Shown piece by piece: positions 54,090 through 62,161 of a DNA stretch of 64,000 nt. Numbering within the stretch: the stretch's first letter is position 1; each line of letters begins with the position of its first letter. The stretch lies in contig JAFWFV010000039.1 of assembly GCA_017515465.1 (NCBI GenBank), positions 23,026 to 87,025 of the forward strand, read 5' to 3'. The notes beneath the pieces were generated by a model. It searched no databases. It was not told the DNA's origin and saw nothing but the letters and a program-made list of their open reading frames with translations. Source of the stretch: Clostridiales bacterium (GTDB taxonomy: Bacteria > Bacillota > Clostridia > Saccharofermentanales > Saccharofermentanaceae). A program made the position numbers and the translations under genes.

Positions 54090-57000
54090 ATGAATAATAG
54101 ATCTTTCAAATGCTTTGTTGCCATGGTACTGTCTGCTTCCATGGTCTTCGGATGCATAGACCTGCCTGGACTGCCCGGCTTTTCCGATCTGGCTCCCAGG
54201 ATACTTCATGCGGATGGTAATACGGCTGAGGCCGATACCTGGGCCGGACTGCAGGAGGCGATCGATAAGGCTGATACGGGTGATACGATAGTCCTGACCG
54301 GCAATATAGAACCGGAATATTATGATACCTCAGCACTCCATGTCTCAGGCAAGGAAATAACCATAGATCTTGCAGGATATGAGATCAACAGAAATCTCGG
54401 CAGACCCGAACCGGACGGATACGTTATCAGCGTCTATAGCGGACGTCTGACGGTCAAGGGTGAGGGAGGAAACATCCGTGGCGGAAAGAATACCGGATCG
54501 GGCGGATGTATATATGTAGGAAATTCGGGTTCACTCGTCCTCGAAGGAGGCGCTCTCGTTGGTAATGAGTCAGGTCACTATGGCGGTGCTGTTTACTGTG
54601 ACGGTGAATCTGTTATCCTGGACGGAACCAACATAACGGGCAACAGATCCGAATTCTCAGGAGGAGGCATCTATGTCTCAAATGGTTCGCTGATACTCAG
54701 AAAGGGCAGCATCCAGCTGAATGAATCCGGTTCAACCGGTGCAGGTATATGTGCTGACAGCAGTTCAGGAAGTATCGTCCTGTCAGGAGACTACGGAACG
54801 CTCGACGTTACCAGGAACAACCATATCTACGACACCTCATATATGGACAACATACATCTGGAACCCGGCCAGAAGATATCGGTATCAGGAACACCGAATG
54901 CTCATTCCCGCATCGGCATCTCTACGGAGACAGAGCCGGGATACGGCGTTCCCGTCGTTTTTGTAAGCGGCGCGGAAAATGACTGGTCATCTGCATTGAT
55001 AAGCGACAGGTCATATGATATCAGCTGGGACGGATCAGACGAGATCAGACTGGTAAATGACAGGATCACCGGTTGGGCGGAACTTCAAGCTGCAATGGAT
55101 AATGGTGGTCTGCCCGAGTATCATGGTGCTGATGTTGAGTATGTGATCCGCCTTACACAGGACATAACTGCAGGAGCAGGCGATACATATCTCGATTATG
55201 CCCCCTCATTCAGCCACCCTGTCACACTCGACCTGAACGGATTTACGATAGACAGAGGCCTGCAGCAGGCATCGGCAAACGGTTATGTAATGAAGATCTC
55301 ATCGGGTGAGATGACAATAACAGACAGCGCCGGAGGCGGCACGATCACCGGCGGCAGCAACACTGGTAACGGCGGCGGCATCTATGTGGGAATGACTGCA
55401 GATCTCACCATGAACGGAGGAACCATCTCCGGAAACAATGCTTCTGAAAATGGAGGCGGCGTTTATGTGGATAATGTTGCCTTCTTTACCCAGAATGGCG
55501 GATCTATCACCGGGAACAAGGCAGCGCAGGGCGGCGGCGTGTCTTTCGCAGGCACATATACCGTTTCCGGCAATGCCATAGTAACCGGCAATACAGACAG
55601 AGACGATGAACCGTCAAACATCTTTATCAATGCCTCAGGCAGCAAGCTCACGATCGGCGGAGATCTCAGCAATAGTGCAGATCTGGGATTATCCTCGCTC
55701 GATAACTATTCCGTTGCAGTAACGGAAGGATTTAATGCCGTCAAGGATACTGTGGATATCTACAGCGTATTTACTTCCGACATGCCGGAACACTGTCTCT
55801 TCCTGGGAGATGAAGACGGTGAGGTCTACGTCGGCGGTACAGATTCCCACACCGCAGGCGAACCTGTCTGGGAATGGGAAGATAACCTCTCCGGAGCATC
55901 AGCATCAGTCTATTGTGAAGTATGCGGCGGCCTCATCGATTCCGCATCAACGGATGAGATATCAGACCCTTCTTTCGACCCTGACAAGGGATGTGCATAT
56001 GTCTCTGCAACGGTTACTCTCAACGGAGAGGAAATAACAGACAGAAAAGATATCGGCGTTCCTGTATTTGTTGAAAAGACAGAACCCGTTATCGAGAATG
56101 GAGTATACATTCCCGGAACGGCCGCACACTTCAGGATCGAGTTCGGAAACAAAGTATGCTTCTTCGAAGATAACGACGGCATTCCCGGCGATCTGATCAC
56201 CGATCTGAGGTTATCCTACATAGAGGTATCAGGAAGTCAGATAACAGGCTATACCCTGCCCATAGACCCTTCCTCCGAGACTCATATCGAAATACCCGGA
56301 TCCTATTCCGTAGCGTCAAACGTACTTAATACCCTCGGTTCTCCCGAACAGTCTTTCTTCCGTGAGGGTGATACGGGCGGCAGGATAGTCATGACCGATA
56401 ACGGCAACATCACCACTGTAAATGCAGCAGCGTTCAGCAATATCAATGAACTCGAACTCAGGCTCACATCTGCCGGTACGATCGCAGTAAACGGTTCCTT
56501 TACCGGCTGCGGCAGTGTAAAGATACTCTGCTACCATTCATCCGGACTGGAATACGGAGATCATCCCGATCAGGGATTCACCGTCGAATTCATCGATGAT
56601 CACACCTATGAAGCCGATCCTGCCAAGACGGAATGGAGCGACGATTATGAAAGCGCCCGGATCTGTCTGGTATGCAGCGAATGCGGCGCGGAGATCATGA
56701 TCGATTCAACTGAGATGATCAGGGAAATAAACGCTGACGGAACTGCCAGGATCACCGCAACGGGCACTTTGGGTGATGAGACATATTCCGCAGTTCTGGA
56801 TAACGTTCCCACATGGAAGATCACACTGTCAACAGGTGACGAGATCAGGGTTCCCAGGAGGAGGACTGGTGCTGATGAATATGCGCTTGATGCCGTATTC
56901 AGATTCTCATCAGTTGATCCTGATATTGAGACCCCCGATTATTCAAGACTGGCAGGATGGAAGAACGGAAATACCGTCTACGGTCTTGATGAGACCATAA

Positions 57001-60000
57001 CCATCAGCTGCGATATGACATACGAAGCAGTATGGAATACTATATGGCATGAGGTTCAGGAAGCCCTGGCCACAGCTGATCAGGGCAGCAGGGTCGAGAT
57101 CAAGCTCTACAGCGATATGACTTCCGTACTCGGGGATTCATATCTCTACATCCCGGAGTCTGTCAGTGCAGTCATCGACATGAACGGATACACCATAACC
57201 CGTCATCTGCCTAATATCCAGACTGACGGATTCGTTATCAAGGTCGACGGTGATCTCGTTCTCAAGAACGGTACTGTCACTGGAGGCAATAACACAGGCA
57301 ACGGCGGAGCTGTCTATGTAGCAGGTGATCTGACCATGTCAGAAGTATCCCTGTACAGGAACAAAGCCCTGAACGGCGCAGGAATCTTCCTGGCACCGGC
57401 AGATCCTGATGTTGAAGGAAGCACTCCCGGAAGAGCAACGATGCACAGAGGTTCCATTACCTACAATTATGCATCCAAGCTCGGCGGCGGCGTATACGTA
57501 TCTGACGGCTGCAGCTTCAACATGACAAGCGAGAAATATGTGCTCAGGAACGGCAAAAATGAAGGCGGAGATGAAGATGCCGCCGTCATAATCGAGAACA
57601 ACGTTGCCGGTGAAGACGGAGGCGGCGTATTCATCGAGAGAGGCGGTACTGCCCATGTTGAGGGAAATCCCCAGATAGTAAACAATACGACCGGTGATGC
57701 CAATGGTGAATTCAATAACGTGAGGCTCGATCCTGCAGCAGGCGCAGGTGAGATCGGCGGAATGTTCTCCCTCGGCAGTATGCTGTCCTCCGCTCTCATA
57801 GGATTAACTATGAGCAAAACATTGCTCATAAAGTTCATTGCCGTCTGCGTAGGTGTCATTGTCATCGCGGGTGTAGTCTATTACTTCATCCTGGATCACG
57901 GAAGAAAGAAAGATGCATCAGGCGACCACGACCAGCATGATCCATGTGAACATCCGGCACGAGATGCAGAATGGGATTGGAGTGAGGATTACAATACAGC
58001 AAATGCTGCATTGGTCTGTGTAATATGCGGCCAGACGCTTCATCATGAATGCACCCCCGTGATAACTACGGATGTACAGACCAGGGTTACAACATATACT
58101 GCAACCACAGAAGATGAATGGGGCAAAGTCTACGAGGATCATAAGGATGTCGAACCCTATGTTGTCACACTGACAGATGAGATACCTTCCATCACAAAGA
58201 CAGAACTCCTGCCCCATCTCAAGGACGAAACCGTCACCTACAATCTGCAGGTTCCCCCCGAATTCGCAGAAGCTCATCCTCATTCGACTCCGGCCGGATG
58301 GACCGATGAAAGCGGCCGCGGCGTGCCTAATACAGTTGAGATCGATAGAGACCGCAATTTCAATCTGAAGTGGGATACTTATTTTGCTATCCTGTACACA
58401 CCCGGAGCGGATGACATAGATCCCATAGAACCTGTTGACTGGGTATGTCTTGTTGAAAAAAGCAAGGATCATGACCTCATCGAAAACCGTTACACCAGGA
58501 ACGGTTACGATTTCATCGGATATCATGTTGCAGCAGAAGGTTCAGTGGAACCTCCATATACAATGCAGCCCGGCGATACACTCAATACGGTCCAGTGTGA
58601 CTATACGGTAACAGCCCAGTGGCGCAGCAAGTGGGATATCTTCAATGAGAGCATAGGAAACAACGATAATACAGAGCTGGCTCTCACAGGGGATCTGAAC
58701 GCAAAAGCAGAGGATGTCAATCTGACTGTTCCATCATCCAGAACAGCTCCTCTGACGATCGATCTTGCTGGTCATACGATAAACAGACAGCTTACCGAAA
58801 ACGCAGAATATGGTAATGCCATAACTGTTTCAGATGAACTCACCCTGACAAACGGAACCATCAGAGGTGCCGCAAATTCAGGGAACGGCGGAGCCATCGT
58901 GCTGAATCCCGGTGCAGCGCTTACAATGTCCTCCATGACCCTTACCGGAAACAGCTGCTCAGGTGACGGTGCCGGCATCTACGCTTCAGACGGAAGCACG
59001 ATCAATATATCCGGAATGCTTACCATCAATAACCCGGTGCACCTTGAAGGAAGCACGGTATTGAACGTAACCAGAGCCCTCGACCCTTATGCCAAGATAA
59101 CCGTCACCATGACAACTCCCGGCATATTTACATCGGGACTTAAAGGCAACGGATCATCAAGCAACTTCGTATCCGGAGACAGCAGATTTGTAGTCGGGAT
59201 CACCGATGACGGAGAAGCCTGCCTCTATGCAAATGTAACCTTCGACAAAGGAGATTCCGAAGCAAAAGGATACATTCCGCCGAGGCTGGTCACACCTGAT
59301 TCCGAGATCACTCTCCCTGAATGCAGCTATACTGCTCCATACGGAAAGAGTTTCAGCCACTGGCTCGTTCAGCCTGAAGACGGCTCACCTTACGATGCTG
59401 ACGAAGGTCTCCCTGTCACCATCACTGTCAATACCGTCATTACTGCAGTATGGGACGAGATCACCGAGCCTGAGTTCGTATACAACACCGTTGTACTGAG
59501 CGGTCAGATCGGCATGTCATTCTACATATACCTGCCGGGTGATGTCAGCGGATATCAGGACAGCTACATGCAATTCACCGTCAATGAAAATACCAGATAC
59601 GTTCCGTTCGATAAGGCTGAAAAGATCCTGATAGATGGTAATCCGTACTACCGTTTCATATGCGATATTTCATCCATACAGATGGCAGAGACAATAACGG
59701 CCGAATTCCACTACGGAAGCGGGGAGACCATCACGGACACCTGCTCCGTAAAGGACTATATCGACTACATCCTCAATGACCCCGGATCGGTTACTCCGGA
59801 AGAATACGATCTGGTTGTTGCCATCGGCAACCTGGGCCATTATTGCCAGCCAGTACTGGCCGAACAAAACGGATGGGAGTATGGAGTGGATTACAAGACC
59901 ATGCCTGTCGTAGATCCCATAACTTATGCCCATGTAGTTGAGGCCGCCGAGGCCTGCAGTCAATATGCGATCAGCACAGATTATCTGACAGATCACAATT

Positions 60001-60365
60001 ACATCTTCTACTCCCTCTTCCTCAAGAGTGAGACAATGATCGCTGTCTATCTGGCCACCTATCTTGATGGAACGGTCACCGCAAAGGTAGACGGTGCAGA
60101 TGCCGATGTCGAAGCGGTCAACGGTTATTACCGCGTCAAGATCAGGAACATATCCGCAGACCACCTCGATGACAGGCACAATGTGGAATTCTATGTAGAC
60201 GGTCAGAAGGTAACAGATACGGCAGTATATGCACTGTCATATGCCAATTCCGTTCTGAACTCTACGGGAACGTCATACACGGCAGAACATAAGCTGTGCG
60301 TAACTGCTCTATACAGGTACTATGCAGCTGCTGAAAACTACAGGACTTCGACAAACGGAAATTGA
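54090..60365 (+). CDS. Giant surface protein with beta-helix modules
   Basis: 2091 residues from the ATG at 54090 (ACAGGAGG upstream), with a signal peptide. Four similar modules begin near residues 50, 330, 985 and 1510; each has W--LQ-A, IDL-G--I-R-L and GG-NTGNGG-(I/V)YV and forms a right-handed beta-helix of the Chlamydia Pmp type. Between them are three W-D---A---C--CG modules and a Listeria-Bacteroides-type repeat (near 1440-1500). A membrane-like helix (VCVGVIVIAGVVYYFIL) lies in the middle (about 1250-1270). No LPXTG or S-layer homology domain; the tail is rich in Tyr. Adhesin or matrix component is the best guess. Confidence 0.85.
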   Translation: MNNRSFKCFVAMVLSASMVFGCIDLPGLPGFSDLAPRILHADGNTAEADTWAGLQEAIDKADTGDTIVLTGNIEPEYYDTSALHVSGKEITIDLAGYEINRNLGRPEPDGYVISVYSGRLTVKGEGGNIRGGKNTGSGGCIYVGNSGSLVLEGGALVGNESGHYGGAVYCDGESVILDGTNITGNRSEFSGGGIYVSNGSLILRKGSIQLNESGSTGAGICADSSSGSIVLSGDYGTLDVTRNNHIYDTSYMDNIHLEPGQKISVSGTPNAHSRIGISTETEPGYGVPVVFVSGAENDWSSALISDRSYDISWDGSDEIRLVNDRITGWAELQAAMDNGGLPEYHGADVEYVIRLTQDITAGAGDTYLDYAPSFSHPVTLDLNGFTIDRGLQQASANGYVMKISSGEMTITDSAGGGTITGGSNTGNGGGIYVGMTADLTMNGGTISGNNASENGGGVYVDNVAFFTQNGGSITGNKAAQGGGVSFAGTYTVSGNAIVTGNTDRDDEPSNIFINASGSKLTIGGDLSNSADLGLSSLDNYSVAVTEGFNAVKDTVDIYSVFTSDMPEHCLFLGDEDGEVYVGGTDSHTAGEPVWEWEDNLSGASASVYCEVCGGLIDSASTDEISDPSFDPDKGCAYVSATVTLNGEEITDRKDIGVPVFVEKTEPVIENGVYIPGTAAHFRIEFGNKVCFFEDNDGIPGDLITDLRLSYIEVSGSQITGYTLPIDPSSETHIEIPGSYSVASNVLNTLGSPEQSFFREGDTGGRIVMTDNGNITTVNAAAFSNINELELRLTSAGTIAVNGSFTGCGSVKILCYHSSGLEYGDHPDQGFTVEFIDDHTYEADPAKTEWSDDYESARICLVCSECGAEIMIDSTEMIREINADGTARITATGTLGDETYSAVLDNVPTWKITLSTGDEIRVPRRRTGADEYALDAVFRFSSVDPDIETPDYSRLAGWKNGNTVYGLDETITISCDMTYEAVWNTIWHEVQEALATADQGSRVEIKLYSDMTSVLGDSYLYIPESVSAVIDMNGYTITRHLPNIQTDGFVIKVDGDLVLKNGTVTGGNNTGNGGAVYVAGDLTMSEVSLYRNKALNGAGIFLAPADPDVEGSTPGRATMHRGSITYNYASKLGGGVYVSDGCSFNMTSEKYVLRNGKNEGGDEDAAVIIENNVAGEDGGGVFIERGGTAHVEGNPQIVNNTTGDANGEFNNVRLDPAAGAGEIGGMFSLGSMLSSALIGLTMSKTLLIKFIAVCVGVIVIAGVVYYFILDHGRKKDASGDHDQHDPCEHPARDAEWDWSEDYNTANAALVCVICGQTLHHECTPVITTDVQTRVTTYTATTEDEWGKVYEDHKDVEPYVVTLTDEIPSITKTELLPHLKDETVTYNLQVPPEFAEAHPHSTPAGWTDESGRGVPNTVEIDRDRNFNLKWDTYFAILYTPGADDIDPIEPVDWVCLVEKSKDHDLIENRYTRNGYDFIGYHVAAEGSVEPPYTMQPGDTLNTVQCDYTVTAQWRSKWDIFNESIGNNDNTELALTGDLNAKAEDVNLTVPSSRTAPLTIDLAGHTINRQLTENAEYGNAITVSDELTLTNGTIRGAANSGNGGAIVLNPGAALTMSSMTLTGNSCSGDGAGIYASDGSTINISGMLTINNPVHLEGSTVLNVTRALDPYAKITVTMTTPGIFTSGLKGNGSSSNFVSGDSRFVVGITDDGEACLYANVTFDKGDSEAKGYIPPRLVTPDSEITLPECSYTAPYGKSFSHWLVQPEDGSPYDADEGLPVTITVNTVITAVWDEITEPEFVYNTVVLSGQIGMSFYIYLPGDVSGYQDSYMQFTVNENTRYVPFDKAEKILIDGNPYYRFICDISSIQMAETITAEFHYGSGETITDTCSVKDYIDYILNDPGSVTPEEYDLVVAIGNLGHYCQPVLAEQNGWEYGVDYKTMPVVDPITYAHVVEAAEACSQYAISTDYLTDHNYIFYSLFLKSETMIAVYLATYLDGTVTAKVDGADADVEAVNGYYRVKIRNISADHLDDRHNVEFYVDGQKVTDTAVYALSYANSVLNSTGTSYTAEHKLCVTALYRYYAAAENYRTSTNGN

Positions 60366-60379
60366 ACAGATCTGTCCGG

Positions 60380-60610
60380 TCACTTATAACCGCAGTCTGT
60401 CTTTTCCGGGCCGTCTATCCCCGACTCATAGTGTGCCCTGAATTCCATGTTGATGTCACGGATCTCTTTTTTGCCGTCTATGTAATCCTGATACATGTCA
60501 GCAAGTCCTGCCATGCATCCATCGCATGAGCCGCTGATGTTGCCGATCGACTCGGCGACTATCCTCTCACGCTCTTCCCTGGTCGTATCCTTGATCAATA
60601 TTGAATCCAT
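60380..60610 (-). CDS. Small conserved-looking protein with Cys residues
   Basis: 76 residues from the ATG at 60608-60610, with TGAGGC before it. KDTTREERERIVAESIG and CDGCMAGLADMYQDYIDGKKEIRDINMEFRA suggest a family of short clostridial proteins with a CxxC motif. I recall similar small proteins in Lachnospiraceae without function. It follows the metallopeptidase-like lipoprotein and its GTG/ATG region overlaps the stop, so translational coupling is likely. Confidence 0.6.
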   Translation of the reverse strand: MDSILIKDTTREERERIVAESIGNISGSCDGCMAGLADMYQDYIDGKKEIRDINMEFRAHYESGIDGPEKTDCGYK

Positions 60611-60618
60611 GATATGCC

Positions 60619-61653
60619 TCACGCCAGTCCGAACTGATTCATATATTCAACATAATCTCTGCCGAAGTCGTTCCATCCGCTGTCCAGCCATTCAGCAAAC
60701 CTGATGAATACATCATCTGACGTAGCTTCCTTGATGATCCGGCAGATGGTTTCAGCATCGTGCTCCTCATAATCGTAATCAAGAGAGATCTGTCCCATCT
60801 CTTCGATCACATCTATGCCATATGTCTCGATCAGGAATGTTACGAACCTGATGCCGTACTGATACTGTTTCTGCTCTGCACCGCTGTCTTCCGACATGGT
60901 CAATTTGAACTCAGTTTCAGGATCATTTGTTATTGCAGACTGATCATACGTGGATGAATATCCTCCGTAATCAACATACTGTATGATGCTCCAGTCAGGG
61001 TAAGAATCCTTTCTGGACAGGTTGGTCTGAGCATAGAGCGCTACCCCCTCCTCAATGATCGAGCCCAGATAATTGCTCTGTCTCAATCTGAGCATGTGCG
61101 CCAGTTCGTGATACAGGGTATCGTAGGAACCATGTCCCCTCTCAAGATCCTCATCGTAGATCATCATGACATTTCCGTTTGACCACTCGACGTTGCCGTT
61201 ATTGGGATCAGGCGTGATGATTATGTTCAGCTTTGACATATCGCTGTTTATACCCTGGAAATCCCCTCCGAGATAGTACTCTCTCCAGTCGCTTTCATGA
61301 ACGTAGTCGTTCACGTCATAAGACATCCCGAAGAGCTCCTCATTCATGTCCATGATACGGGATATCTCATCAGCAACATTCCCGTGTACTACCGCACCCT
61401 CATCAAAGTATAGAACGAAACGGTCGCCCTCGTAATAGGACCTCTCATCAATGTTATAAGTATCACTCGCATCTCCGCTCAATTCCAGAACGGGATAATC
61501 ATATGTCTCCTCATCAGATACTGCAGTCTCGTCTTCACCGGATACCTCTGTTGCGGAAGAGGCCTCTTCCGTTGTTTCTTCAGTTTGTGCTGCGCAGGCA
61601 GTAAGCCCGAAGACTATAGAACTTGCGATGACCAGTGCAAGTAACTTCTTCAT
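60619..61653 (-). CDS. Lipoprotein metallopeptidase (HExxH gluzincin-like)
   Basis: 344 residues. Signal with lipobox LTAC (Cys20), then an acidic Glu/Thr-rich linker (about 22-55). The catalytic motif is HELAH (182-186), with a second zinc-ligand Glu in IIEEGVALY (201-202), the clan MA pattern. No known specificity; perhaps it trims surface proteins. Next to the giant surface protein gene, with which it converges. Confidence in enzyme type is high, in role low. Confidence 0.82.
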   Translation of the reverse strand: MKKLLALVIASSIVFGLTACAAQTEETTEEASSATEVSGEDETAVSDEETYDYPVLELSGDASDTYNIDERSYYEGDRFVLYFDEGAVVHGNVADEISRIMDMNEELFGMSYDVNDYVHESDWREYYLGGDFQGINSDMSKLNIIITPDPNNGNVEWSNGNVMMIYDEDLERGHGSYDTLYHELAHMLRLRQSNYLGSIIEEGVALYAQTNLSRKDSYPDWSIIQYVDYGGYSSTYDQSAITNDPETEFKLTMSEDSGAEQKQYQYGIRFVTFLIETYGIDVIEEMGQISLDYDYEEHDAETICRIIKEATSDDVFIRFAEWLDSGWNDFGRDYVEYMNQFGLA

Positions 61654-61681
61654 TATCTATCCCCCTAGACTGCAACCTATA

Positions 61682-61847
61682 TGCGAATAATGTCTCTCCG
61701 TAAGCCTTTTGACGAGGCACGTGAAGCTGTCTTTGTTTGCGAATAATGTCTTTCTGTATTTCTTTTGACGAGATGCGCTAAACGGATCTATCGGTCTGCA
61801 GATACTGATATATGCGCATCGAGGACTGAAATACAGAAAGGCATTAT
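61682..61847. repeat. Palindromic and direct repeats downstream of tRNA-Arg
   Basis: TGCGAATAATGTCT...CTTTTGACGAG occurs twice as imperfect direct repeats (61682-61717, 61738-61773; 56 apart). The second copy's ATAATGTCTTTCTGTATTTC (61743-61762) is mirrored at 61828-61847 with one mismatch, and GATGCGC / GCGCATC forms an inner stem. The total is a 105-base hairpin ending eight bases from the tRNA 3' end. It might be a terminator of the tRNA, a miniature mobile element or an attachment relic. Confidence 0.7.
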
Positions 61848-61854
61848 GAGCATT

Positions 61855-61929
61855 TGGCACCCCCAGCAGGAATCGAACCCGCACCAACAGTACCGGAAAC
61901 TGTCGTTCTATCCATTAAACTATGGAGGC
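61855..61929 (-). tRNA. tRNA-Arg (anticodon CCG)
   Basis: On the minus strand GCCTCCA pairs with TGGGGGT (with two wobble pairs), D-arm GTTTAATGGATAGAAC, anticodon stem ACAGT / ACTGT around TTCCGGT (anticodon CCG, reading CGG) and T-arm GGTTCGAATCC. CCA is encoded at the 3' end (61855-61857). tRNA-Arg genes are common integration sites for mobile DNA, and repeats and an intron lie on both sides. Confidence 0.95.
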
Positions 61930-61972
61930 ATGTCTGTCGACCGTTACTTATTATATCAAATCATCCGGGATA

Positions 61973-62151
61973 ATTCTCTATAGTGGTTCTCTATAGAGCC
62001 CCTAATCTGCGCCTTTACAGAGAATTATGCCCAAAATTCTCTATATTAGTTCTCTACAGAGACCATAATCTGAACCCTCGTAGAGAATAATGCCCCAGAT
62101 TCTCTATAGCGCTTCTCTATCAGGTCATCAAAATCAACGTTTATAGAGAAT
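61973..62151 (+). repeat. Phased nine-site 8-mer element, copy B (179 nt)
   Basis: Same layout as copy A but inverted. Sites start at 61973, 61986, 62018, 62036, 62049, 62081, 62099, 62112 and 62144, with equivalent sites exactly 63 apart. First and third 8-mers are ATTCTCTA and TAGAGAAT (one CAGAGAAT); the second varies in its first base (GTTCTCTA, GTTCTCTA, CTTCTCTA). Sequence between sites differs from copy A and mostly between modules, though two 24-base segments share an AGAGnCCnTAATCTG core. It lies 43 bases from tRNA-Arg and ten bases from the end of the group II intron. Confidence 0.9.
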
Positions 62152-62161
62152 TATCCGGGAA

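Noticed and set aside
61855..61929. Prophage or integrative element attached at tRNA-Arg
   Set aside because: No integrase and no duplicate of the tRNA 3' end seen within the window; only repeats and the intron are present.
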